From Medicago truncatula (Eukaryota; Streptophyta; Magnoliopsida; Fabales; Fabaceae), in assembly GCF_003473485.1 (NCBI RefSeq), contig NC_053049.1, forward strand, positions 25,379,292-25,443,291: a DNA stretch of 64,000 nt, in the 5' to 3' direction. Below the pieces are notes generated by a model. It searched no databases. It was given only the letters and a program-made list of their open reading frames with translations, and was not told the origin of the DNA. Position 1 is the stretch's first letter, and each line of letters begins with the position of its first letter. This document shows, in pieces, positions 42,306 through 57,075 of this stretch. A program made the translations under genes and the position numbers.

Positions 42306-43528
42306 TTTTATTGCTTCTGAATTAATTCATTTACAAAATTTCTCACTGTTTTTCTCATCTCTTTCCTTTTGTATTTATGATTATTTTTTTGTTGATGACA
42401 AAAGGGGGAGTAGATGTATAATATTTATAGGCTCTGATCCCCATTAATTTAATCCTAATCAAGTTAAATTAATAGGATCTCCTTCCAATCTCTTAGTCTA
42501 TTAATGTGAAATTTTTTTATGAGAGTTATTGCGGTTTTAAATGATAAATTTAATTAACATGGATAGAATTCAGGGGGAGTTTACAAACCTCACCTTAAAG
42601 TACTATTGAACTTAGGGGGAGCTTACAAACCTCATATCTTTATAGTCAACGTGTTAATTAGATTAACAACAATTGAACATTTTAAATACTAATGTTTGTC
42701 ATCATCAAAAAGGGGGAGATTGTTGGAACAAAATATGTTTAACATTACCCTTTGAAGGTTTTGATGATAACAAGGTATTAAAAAATTGTCAATTGGATAT
42801 GCTAATATTTTTTCAAGTGTATAAGACCATAGACAAAATTTGACATCTTAAAAAGATTTTGGAAGAACAATAGAGAGCAAATGAACTAACAAAAAGGAAG
42901 CTTAAAGCGTCTGAAGAAATTTGCTCTTGAAGACAAAGTGCTCCTGAAGTAGTGATGTCATCAGAAGCAAGTTCATCAGAAGCTGAAAATCACCAGAAGC
43001 TGCAGTTCATCAGGAGATGCAACATAAAGCTTCAAAGGTTGTTCAATGGATTTAATCTCGTCTAAGCATTGCAGAAGACTGGAAAAGTGAAGCAACGACT
43101 AGTTTGAAAGGATTTGAAGGCATTGGATGCTTATTCTTCAAAGAGCGTTGACAAAGTACAATTGTACGAAGTGTACAACCACTACCTCCACTGCTCTGTT
43201 TTTGTCTCTGCTACAAGACAAGAAAAAACAGCTCTTCCTGCAAAGATGTTCCTTCACAATGGGAATGCATTTGAAATTGATCCTTCATAGGACAATAACC
43301 ATATCAGGCAAAAGATCATTGGTGATTGATCAAAGCTTCAAACGACCTATGTAAATTGCTTTGTGTCTTTCTTTTCTCTTTCTCTCTCTGTTTTATCCGC
43401 TACATCTAGTTCTGAACATCGCTTCAGAAGTAGAACTCTATCTGCTTCTGATCAGTGTTTTCAGCTTAGAAGAAAAAGAAGAAAAAACCAACACAATTCA
43501 ACCCCCCTTTGTGTTTTTCTCACCTTTA
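41391..43528 (+). mobile_element. SIRE-like Ty1/copia 3' end (truncated)
   Basis: The internal 3' region (41391-42720, interrupted by a foldback element) has several 'aggggga(g/g)ctttacaaacctca' phrases and ends in a polypurine tract (AAAAAGGGGGAGAT). A 3' LTR begins TGTTGGAACAAAATATG at 42721 and ends near 43528. The LTR carries repeated 'cttctga(t/a)'/'tcagaagc' words. No 5' LTR or pol is present in the window. A second copy of the same family lies at 49740-50594. Confidence 0.78.
41563..42260. mobile_element. Foldback MITE set in (TA)n
   Basis: About 698 bp with inverted repeats of about 110 bp or more, beginning GGGGGCATATCACATGAGAA and ending with the inverted copy ...TTCTCATGTGATATGCCCC. 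The left border is a (TA)n run at 41535-41562 and the right border another at 42261-42301. No ORF. It has inserted within the 3' internal region of the copia element, so it is younger than that element. Confidence 0.9.
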
Positions 43529-43755
43529 ATCTCCTGGTATTCAAAATTTTTAAAAGACTTTTTACTTATAAAAAAATCTCGAGGTATTCAATCAAGATTT
43601 TAATATATTAGAAATAATTTCGTTGGTATTCAATTAGGATTTTCAAAAAATTTTATAGGATCCAATAAAATCTGGTGGTATTCAATCAAAATTTTTCACA
43701 ACTTAAAAATTGTCTCCTGGTATTAAAAAATGTATAGATCTCAATAGATTAGTTG

Positions 43756-44131
43756 GTATAATGAATTTTGAAGGAATTGATCAATATGAATATATAATTT
43801 GTTCCAGATAATTATTGTGAAAGTTAGGAGAAATATGAGGTACAGACTAGGTGTAGGGGATGTTATCGAGCATATTTTTCCACTCAAAATCTATAACGTG
43901 TTAACTTAAAAGTAGCTTCATCCACGGCCCACACTAAACATAATGTGTGGATTAAATCAATATCTCTGTTGTATTTTAGTTTAATGACTTTAATCTGCTT
44001 GGACCACCAAGATACTGAAATAGGAGACTTACTACTATTCAAAGTCTCCTGAAATAACTAAATTAATTAATCACTAAACATTTTAAGCCAAAAGTTTTGA
44101 ATTGAGCATTGCAAAGTGCAAACTATCTATC
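43756..44131 (+). promoter_or_regulatory. Conserved upstream block of receptor kinase 2
   Basis: Uninterrupted 376-bp block shared with the truncated relic at 31113 and, split by a MITE, with kinase 1. Conservation up to the start codon and an abrupt left border suggest that promoter and gene were duplicated together. No clear TATA box can be assigned. Confidence 0.55.
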
Positions 44132-48335
<4,204 letters not shown>

Positions 48336-48849
48336 GTTTTAGAGTGACTTCGCTAGTTGTAAGAATTTAATAGTTACTTGTTTGGGTAACATTGAAAAAA
48401 CTTGTGTCAATGCTACTATTATTTCTTTCCTTTATCTACTCCAATGTTGTTTTAGTAAAATCTGTCAAGGATAATCATTAGGAGAATAAAATTTGTTAGT
48501 AGTTTAGAAAATTAGTTAAACTTTAAATTATATGCTCTATAAATAAAGATTTTGTATTTCTTTGGCTTAATTATATTTTTGTTTCTTGATTTTAGTCCTA
48601 TAAAAAACGAGTTTTGATATAGAGGATAGAAAAAGCGTTATTTTCAAAAAAAAATCAAGCATGGATTTTGATTGCTTTGTGAAGTTTCAACGGCGATGAT
48701 CAGAACCTGCACGATGACGGTGCCAGAAGGCACAACATGCAGGGTATAAAGCTAATGTCGGATTTACATGAACGGGTGTAAAAAACTACACTAATGCAAG
48801 AAGAAAAAGAAGTATGGTGTACGATGAGGTTGGATGCATTTCATAATAT
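48336..48849 (+). other. 3' flank of kinase 2
   Basis: The first 280 bp are shared with the flank of kinase 1 and hold the 3' UTR. Beyond 48620 the two loci diverge. The sequence 48650-48849 has purine-rich words and may be the eroded start of the transposase relic that follows. Confidence 0.5.
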
Positions 48850-49540
48850 TTTCAACAACAATTGTGGAGAATCTGTCTCTCTTTCATGCATATGAGATGG
48901 ATGTACACGAACAAACCCCAAATGCTTTTTGGTATGATGAAAATATGATTTTGGATTGATTTATTTAGACGATGTTGTGCATTGTCACTACATATTGTAC
49001 GAACCATGTGAATAGACCACTTGCTTTGTTTTTTGGTTTCAACCACTATAAGGGGTCAATAATTGTTGGTGCAACACTACTGTACGATGAGACAATTGAA
49101 TCATTTAAGTGGTTGTTTCATACATTCTAACAGGTTCACAACAACATAAAAAACCAAGGATTGTCTTCACTTGACCAAGATCATGCATTGGTCAGGGCAC
49201 TTGTTGAAGTGATGCATAAGACTCACCATGGTTTACGCACCATTCACTTGTTGCAAAATGAAATTAAACATGCTTGAAACTTGATGAATGTAGAAAGTTA
49301 TTTTTAAGAAATTTCAAGAAATGCCGTTAAGGCATCACCTCGTGAAGAGGACTTCAACATTGTCGATTATTGTGTGAATTCCATGTGAACGAAAATAATG
49401 GCACATCACTCACAAGGCAAAGACAATGAAAACCATAACAGTGATAACCCAACGTTTCCAAGTTATGATGCAAATAAGGGATTCAATAAACAACTTGGTT
49501 TAAAAAGACAACCGCAAAAGCAACATAAGAGTTGTGTTGA
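48850..49540 (+). pseudogene. FAR1/MULE transposase relic
   Basis: The plus strand reads, with stops and frameshifts, RPLALFFGFNHYKGSIIVGA, then TLLYDETIESFKWLFHTF, then DQDHALVRALVEVMHKTHHG. This order matches the MULE transposase domain of FAR1/FHY3-related proteins and Mutator-like transposases. Stops interrupt the frame near 49125 and 49274, and the N-terminal DNA-binding and C-terminal SWIM parts are not recognisable. It is a domesticated-family or transposon relic, not an active gene. Confidence 0.82.
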
Positions 49541-49739
49541 GATCTAGCATATTCCCTAAAAAAAAAAAAAAAAACTCATCCTAGAGGGCAACCCCGCAAT
49601 AGAGTCTCCTAGGTATATATATGTTGATGTATATGTATATCTAGCATATTTTGTTATGCTATGCTCTAATATTTTAATTTTATGATTCTAATATTTTAGC
49701 CATGCTCTGATGTTATAATGCTTAGAAATATTCCATGTT

Positions 49740-50403
49740 TTTCTTACTTCTCTTTTTTATTTATTTTTTGTTGATGACAAAAGGGGAGTAACATATAGTA
49801 CATTTAGGCTCTGAACCCACTAAATTAAAGTTAAAATTAATTTAGGAGAACATTCTTCTCATCTCTTAGTCTCTGAATTTCATGTATACTATTTCTGAGT
49901 GACATTTTTAAGATTAAAATGAATATAATTAACATTGATAGAACTTAGGGGGAGTTTACAAACCTCACCTTAAAAATTATCAGACTCATGGGGAGCTTAC
50001 AAACCTCAAATCCTAAAGTCAACTAGTTAATTAGATTAACAACATTTGACCATTAATACTGGTGTTTGTCATCATCAAAAAGTCGGAGATTGTTGGAACA
50101 AAATGAGTTTAACATTACCACCTTAAGTTTTGATGATAACAAGGTATTAAAAAGTCAATTGGATATGCTAATATTTGTTCAAGTGTGCAGGACCATAAAC
50201 TAAAAATTTATAAGTCTTAAGTCAAAATGAGTTGTGCTTGAGCATATGAAATCTCTTGCTTGTGTTCTTGAGTATTAGAAGTCTCTTGCTTGTGTGCATT
50301 TGTAATCAGATATTGATTTTAGTGAATTCTCCTTGGAAAGGCAAGGGGGACAGGACTACTTCCGAATTGTGGAAGAAACTTGTATAATTGCTCTGTGTCT
50401 TTC

Positions 50404-50446
<43 letters not shown>

Positions 50447-50594
50447 TCTCTCTCTCTACATTATCCACTGCATTAGACTCTGAACTTTGTTCTTGAATCT
50501 GAACTCTATCAGACTCTAAACATTGGACTTAGTTTAAAAAGAAGAAAAAACTAACACAATTCAACCCACCCTTCTTGTGTTTTTCTCTCCTTCA
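49740..50594 (+). mobile_element. SIRE-like copia 3' end, second copy
   Basis: The internal tail (ttgttgatgacaaaaggggagta..., 49767) leads to a decayed polypurine tract and an LTR beginning TGTTGGAACAAAATGAG at 50091 and ending ...CTTCA at 50594. It matches the copy at 42721-43528 but has a large deletion inside the LTR and an expanded (CT)n run. Truncated on the left, no coding region. Confidence 0.78.
50408..50457 (+). repeat. (CT)n microsatellite
   Basis: About 25 CT units with one CCC interruption, grown from the CT-rich U5 part of the copia LTR. Confidence 0.9.
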
Positions 50595-50599
50595 TAGTT

Positions 50600-51878
50600 C
50601 TGCCAGTAATAAGCAAAATTCTTGTAGTGGGAGAGGATCAATGCCCCACAAGTTTCCTCAACCACAGTTAGAGCTGTCAAAAGGGGCAAGCCCGTATGGA
50701 CCGGCACGTTAAGCCCGATTAATTATAGGTTTTGAGACTTAAATATTGAGACCGAATTTTTATAAGGATTTTTAACCCGACCCTAAAAAGCCCGGTGCCA
50801 GTTTGGGCTAGCCCGTATGGGCCGCGGGTAGCCTGTGAGCCCGCATAACAAATAAATATCTTGATATTATATATATTTTAAATAATTTTATACTTAGTTG
50901 ATTATTAAAAAAAAAAGTGAAAATTCAATGAATTAACACACAAATATTAAATAGCTATAGTACTTTTGTTGCTTATAATTTTAATGATCGAATATATAAA
51001 TATCTATAATCATAACATTACTTAAAAAAAAACATCTATAACCATAACATACGTAATTTATTTAAAATTGTTTTTTGCGCCGTGTCAGTTTGCGACGTTT
51101 GTACAAAAATGGTTATAAATATTTTTTTTGCTAGAAATTATTTAAACACATTTAAAATATTATTTATAAGAAATTTTATAGGAGGTATTTGATAGTAATT
51201 TTTATTTTTAAAAAATAAAATGTTATTAAGTGCCTTGGGATTATTGGTTCATCTAAATAACAAGCTCTTCACAAACAAACCCTAAACCGGAATTTTATAT
51301 TGGATTTACTTTCTAAAATCTAGTTTCTCTTAGGCCTATCACATCTCCTTTCGGAAGTGAGTGTGTTTCTCTAGCAACCACGCCTATTCTCGTGGTTGAT
51401 TGCTATTTGAATCCTTGAAGAACGAAACTTTATTTGTCTCAAGGTTTGCTAGACTATTCTCATGTTTCGCAATCCTTGTCTAATTTCACTTGTTCCAATA
51501 TCAAAACTCTACTTTCGCTTTATGAATTGACATTTGAGATGATGAATTAACAAATACTAACCCTCCACTTTCGCTTCATGAGTTTGATATTTGTTAATTC
51601 ATTATAACAACGGTGAAATTAGATTAGAAAGTAGATTTATATAAAATTAAGGTTCAAGGCTTGATTTGATTAAGGTTATGTCATTTAGACTTACCCAACA
51701 ATCCCGAGACAAGAAGAGTCTACTCACTCACGTTTATTGTAGACATAGAAGAGAAGAAGAAGAAGAAGAAGAAGAAGAAGAAGAAGAAGAACATAAAATA
51801 AAGGGTGAACTTTTATTCAAAGAAACAATTGTCAGTTATTATTTCCAAGAACAAAAGATGAATTGTTATGATAACTAG
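50600..51878. other. Spacer with TE-like patch and (GAA)n, no gene
   Basis: At 50660-50850 repeated words 'aagcccg', 'gcccgtatgg' form a patch often seen inside plant DNA transposons. The rest is A/T-rich. 51749-51791 is a (GAA)n run. A pair of related phrases near 51490-51600 (tcaaaactctactttcgctt.atga / ccctccactttcgcttcatga) is a short inverted or direct repeat. This stretch could also be the outer part of the long LTR that follows, since that border is not certain. Confidence 0.4.
51749..51791 (+). repeat. (GAA)n microsatellite
   Basis: Fourteen GAA units in an uninterrupted run. Confidence 0.92.
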
Positions 51879-53548
51879 TGTTATCATGGTTTTTGGGTGC
51901 CAAGCCATTAATTGGACTTGAACCTTTTGACCGTTGATATCCCTCTTTTTTCTTGGGAAGGGTAAAAGGAGAAAAACCCTTGAGTTTCCGGATTCGGGGG
52001 TCGTTTTCGCTACGGGAAGGTGTTAGGCACCCGGAGCGATTATGGTATTCCATAAGAACCGCTCTCCTAAGTTTATTTCTACGCTTATTTTTACTTACTT
52101 TTGAAAATGGGAGGTTTATTTAGTTAAGAATGGGGGTGAGAAGAAGTAGAATTTGGTTTTATTTTGGCTTGGATGAGTTTTGACTCATTGCCTACGTACA
52201 CTTTTAAGGGATCAAAACCGTTCGTAGTTCTTGCTAAAAAAACTTGTTTTTTATTTTAATTGTTTGATTTTAAGTTTTGAAAAAAAGTTTTGAAGAAGGA
52301 GATTGGGAGGCTTCATGAGCGTTAGATTTAGCAAAAAAAGTGAGGTTTGATTAGTGATTAGAAAGAAAGTCTAAATGGTTAAGATGAATTGAATTTTTCT
52401 TAAGAAAAAAGAAAGAAAAAAAAATGAAGTGTTGACTTCATATTTATTATGAAAATTTTGAAGTGAAGTTCAATTGTTTTTTTTTTGGAAAAAGGATGGA
52501 TTTTCTCTAAGTGTTTAAAACCTAAACGCTTATTTAACCATACAATCCTATGCATACATCTAAGGTGAGTGTGTGCGTGTCGGTGCGTCATAGTGTCCAT
52601 AGTCCATATTACAAAAATTGCCTAAATACATTCTATGGCCCCTTTGCCAAGCTACAAAATAATGATGACAAATTACATCTCTAAAATGAATTAAAACTTG
52701 CAAAAATAAATGCTAGGCTAAAGAAGGTAGAGGGAATGCTAAATGAGATGCATGAAACATGGAAATAAACTTGTTAGTGAAAAGAAAAAAACATAACAAG
52801 TACTAAGAAATAAAAGCATGCAAGATGGCACAAAAAGTTAACAAAATGACATTAAACCCTAAAAACTTAGGTATGAAACCTAAAGCATTCTTGGCCTCTA
52901 ATTCTCATGCTCTAACAAATTTTGAAAGAGTTTTCTTTATCTCAAGTTATAGCATGGAATTATTGGAAATATGCAAGCATGGTTTCATGCCATATTTTCT
53001 AGAATAAACTTGGCATTTCATATCTTTCAAAATATGCACATATTGTTCATAAAATCAAGAACTTATGAACCAAATCAAAACAGCAAATCAACATGAAATT
53101 ATAAGCACAAATCTTTCATATTATCACATCAAGTAGCTCTTATCACATATTCTCACATCAAGGAAAAATGTGTGAAAAAGAATCCATAACAAATAATTCA
53201 AAGAGAATTAAAATGCTATGAATTAATTATACAAAAATTTCATAGATCCTTAATGTTCAAAAATGTCATAAAAACACTAAGAAAATATCAAGAAACATGT
53301 GATAATTTTTGGAGATTTTTTGGAGAAAATTTTAAGCATGCAGGGGTTCAAACAGCAAAGAAATATGGTGCAAATAGCAGGAAAACAAACAAAAACGTAA
53401 AAGAACAAAGCCCAAATCAAAGGCCCAGTACACTAGAAGATCCGGTTGCACAGGAACCATACGATTGATCCAGGATTCTGAAACCCTAGATCAAACGGCC
53501 AGGAAACGAAGGGGAATGGACCGGACTGGACCGGTCCGGTTCGCTGGC

Positions 53549-53557
53549 TTATAAAAA
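53549..53557 (+). promoter_or_regulatory. Plus-strand TATA box inside the Ogre LTR
   Basis: TTATAAAAAG follows a GC-rich palindromic segment (ggaccggtcc) and precedes a C/T-rich run (ctcattctctctctaactct), the usual arrangement of a plant core promoter. It faces into the element, opposite to the element's own transcription. No long ORF follows. Confidence 0.45.
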
Positions 53558-54581
53558 GGGAGGAACTCCGGTTTGCTTCATTTTGCTGCTCTCATTCTCT
53601 CTCTAACTCTTCTCTCTTCTCTCGCCTCTCTCTAGCCCTCACCGCCGGTGAGGATGAAGCCACGGCGGAGACCTTGAAGGTCCGCCGGAAACTTCATCTT
53701 CTCCGGCGAGACCTAGCAGTTTCCGGTGAAAAATTTCCAGAACTCAAATATTTTTGCATCTTTTGATTCGTCCTTTAACCCTAAACACGAATCTATCAAG
53801 AAATTTCTCAAATACAGCTTGAAATGATGTAGATCTGGAAAAACTTTGTACGGTTTTGAAACTGATTTTTTTTGATCTTTTTGAACGAAAGCGTTTGGAT
53901 CTTTAAGAATCTACATCGTTTCGTTATTCACTGCTTTTCTGGTACTTGTTCTTGCTTTCAAAACTTTGATCCTCACGGATCTAGGTTTTGGTGTTTACGG
54001 TTATAGTTTTGGCTTTGAATTCTGGAAATTTTGAATCTGTTTTGCTTGCGTGATTTTTAGGTTTAACAGTGATATTATTTCTGAGAAAAGATTCTGAGTT
54101 TTACCTAAGGTTTTGGTTGAAACCTTTAATGGAGGAAATCTTTGGGAAAACTTGAATGTTCTTGCTGGTTTTTGATGCTTCTGCTTGTTCTTTGGACCGA
54201 AAATAAATCGGTGATTCACCGGTTCTGTTTCTTCATCTTCTTCGCCGGTTTAGAACCTTGTTTCTTTCCCTCTTCTTCTCGCTGAACCTTCTTCGTGATC
54301 GGTACTGGAATTTGCTGCTTCTGCAGTGAATCCGTGCCTTGAATTGCGAAGGAGATGATTCAATGATGATGATTCCTAAGGAATCTCTGAGAATCAATGG
54401 AAAATCCAACGAATTTTGATGATTCTTGCTTTCTGGAAAACGGTTAGGGTTTTGTGTTCTTGGTGTTCTTGAGAAATTCTGAGAATTTTCTGTTTTTGAT
54501 CTAATTGCTGAGAAAGAGAAAAATTTTTTGTGTTTATGAGTTGGCGTGTGATGAATGGAAAAACGTGTGGCACTGTGCACC

Positions 54582-54588
54582 TTTTATA
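54582..54588 (-). promoter_or_regulatory. Minus-strand TATA box of the Ogre LTR
   Basis: On the minus strand AAGCTATAAAAGGTGCACAG is a good TATA context about 800 bp from the LTR start at 55391. This is the likely U3 promoter for the element's own transcript. Confidence 0.55.
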
Positions 54589-55672
54589 GCTTGACATGTG
54601 TGCATTGGAACCAATAGGATAGTGACACCTGGATTTGTATGGAAATGGCACGGCCTTGGACCTAGAATTAATTTGGGACCTTTCTGCAAAAATTGAAAAA
54701 TTAAGGGACTAAACTGCAATTGGCAAAAAGGACTGAAATATAAAAAAAGAAAATTCTGGACTGACACGCAATTTTGGACCTCTTGGGGACCAAAATGTAA
54801 AATAAAAATAAAATTGGAATAAAATTGGCAATCTGACAAAACGTAAAGTGAAACTAAAATAAAATTGACAAAACGGACTAAAACGAACCAATGGCCTAAA
54901 TGAGGTACTTCAAAGTAACCTCCCCATGCCAAAATTTTATGTGAAATGACCAAAATGCCCCTAGGGCTAAAAAATGACCTAAACAGACTCAAATTGACTT
55001 GATACTGACTCAGACGCAAGTTTGAAATGAATTTTAACAAAGTTTACTGATGAAAGGTTTAAAAATAATCTGAAAAGACTCAGAGACAGTCACAAGGATG
55101 AAAATGGGTCCCACTGCAGGAAATGACCAAAATACCCTTCTGTATGACTTTTTGCAAATTTTGAAATAAACTGTAGAAAAGCAATGTAATGATTCAGAGA
55201 CACTTTTAAATGACTTACAAGACAAGTAAAGACATTTCGAAAGGTTTTATGCAAGAAAAACATAGGTAAAATTGTGATTGAAAATACTGCGAGGCAGAGA
55301 CAATTTGAACTGTGCAGTTGAAATTTGATAATTGACAAAGTTTGAAATGAAATTGGGCCCAGTATTTTTAGGTCCAAAAACAGGGTATAACAGCTGCCCC
55401 TATTTAAGTTTCTTTGTCTGGAGAGTCAAGAGACGGAGTCTTTGGCTTGACAGGACGAAGATACTTAAATATTAGCATTTGCACTGTGTTTGGACGTAAA
55501 AATACGCCTACCCATTTTCAAATAATATGCATGCCATGCATCATTTGGATTATGAATGCAAGACCTCATGGGGATTGGAATTAACAAAATATGTCGTATC
55601 CATTGCGGGATTGGTAGACATTGACAAAGATAGTGAATAGCAGAGTAACGGGAAACTAGAAACAAGTTGGAC

Positions 55673-56545
55673 AGGTACAAGCTGTTCTTGGATTCAAACT
55701 AGCCACTTGACCGGGAATGAAACAAACAGACAACTGCGAGTTGTTCTTATGGATTCGAACTGGTCACATCACAGGGGATAGAGGTTACTTGGACAAACAT
55801 GAGTTGTTCTTATGGATTCGAACTGGTAACTCACTTGGGGATATTGGAAAGTGCGAGTTGTTCTTATGGATTCGAACTGGTGACTCGACTGGGAAAAAGA
55901 GAAAATTGGCAAGTACGAGTTGTTCTTACGGATTCGAACTGGTGACTCGACTGAAAACATGTAAAATTGGCAGGTACGAGTTGTTCTTAGGGATTCGAAC
56001 TAGTGACTCGACTGGAAAAAGAGAAAATTGACAAGTACGAGTTGTTCTTATGGATTCGAACTGGTGACTCGACTGAAAACATGTAAAATTGGCAGGTACG
56101 AGTTGTTCTTAGGGATTCGAACTAGTGACTCGACTGAAAAAAAAAAAAGAAAATTGACAAGTGCGAGTTGTTCTTATGGATTCGAACTGGTGACTCGACT
56201 GAAAACATGTAAAATTGGCAGGTACGAGTTGTTCTTAGGGATTCGAACTAGTGACTCGACCGGAAACATGGAAAATTGACAAGTGCGAGCTGCTCTTGGG
56301 CTTGAGCTGGTTACTCGACTGATAACGGAGGTAAATAGACAGGGACAAGCTGTTCTTGGATTGAACTAGCCACTTATCCAAACATGGATGGAAATCACTG
56401 GGGATTTGTAATGGGATTAGAATTGACTTGACGTCGTCCTGATTTGAAAGGTAGCAATTGGCCAAACTGCACCGGCTCACAGGATAACAGAGGTAGAAGT
56501 AAGTTGACTGGGACAAGCTGTTCTTGGACTGAACTAGCCACTTAT
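55673..56545. repeat. ~60-bp hairpin repeat array, block 1
   Basis: About 12 consecutive copies plus one isolated copy (56505-56545) of a unit centred on CGAGTTGTTCTTATGGATTC followed by GAACTGGTGACTCGACTG. Each core folds: outer arm CGAG(T) with (A)CTCG, inner arm GTTC with GAAC. One copy has TGAGT/ACTCA, one CGAG/CTCG with GCTC/GAGC, and the copies at 55673 and 56341 have CAAG with CTTG or CTTA. Spacing is 60-66 bp. ORFs through the array (for example 55717-56031) are a by-product of a unit length near a multiple of three. Confidence 0.92.
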
Positions 56546-56679
56546 CCGAACATGTATGGGAATCACTGGAGATTGAAATAAGAATTTGAAACTGACTTGA
56601 CGTCATCTTAGTTTGAAAGGTGGAAAGTGGCCAAACTGCACTGGCTCACAAGGTAACAGGGGTGTTGATTATTGACTTG

Positions 56680-56990
56680 AAATTGGCATTGCTATTTGAA
56701 TTGAAATTGACATTGATACTTGAATTGAAGTTGACATTGACATTGAATTTGAAATTGACATTGACATTGAATTGAAATTGACATTGACATTTGAATTGAG
56801 ATTGACATTGACATTTGAATTGAAATTGACATTGATATTTGAATTGAAATTGACATTGACATTTGAATTGAGATTGACATTGACATTTGAATTGAAATTG
56901 ACATTGATATTTGAATTGAAATTGACATTGACATTTGAATTGAGATTTGTATTGGAAATTGAATGTGACATTGACATTTGAACTGAAATT
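56680..56990. repeat. 18-bp minisatellite (ATTGACATTGACATTTGA)
   Basis: An 18-20-bp motif around TTGAATTGAAATTGACATTG is repeated about 16 times, with a second-order period near 38-40 bp. Minus-strand ORFs of up to 152 codons through it encode only Asn/Gln/Phe-rich repeats and are not believed to be genes. It lies between the two hairpin arrays in the Ogre 3' region. Confidence 0.9.
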
Positions 56991-57075
56991 TGACACTGAC
57001 ATTGATATTGGAAATGCAACATGTATGGATGGTATAACAATTTTTATCAGATGTATAGACATGTAATATGCATGA

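Larger units (their letters stand above)
51879..55391 (-). repeat. 3' LTR of the Ogre-type element
   Basis: The right border is well supported: LTR start TGTTATACCC at 55391 next to the polypurine tract. The left border at TGTTATCATGG (51879) is chosen because it gives CA at the LTR end and because the LTR-like text (gtgttaggcacccggagcg, 52019-52037) lies just inside; it may extend further left. About 3.5 kb, with a GC-rich segment at 53500-53740 and (on both strands) TATA boxes. No gene inside. Confidence 0.65.
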
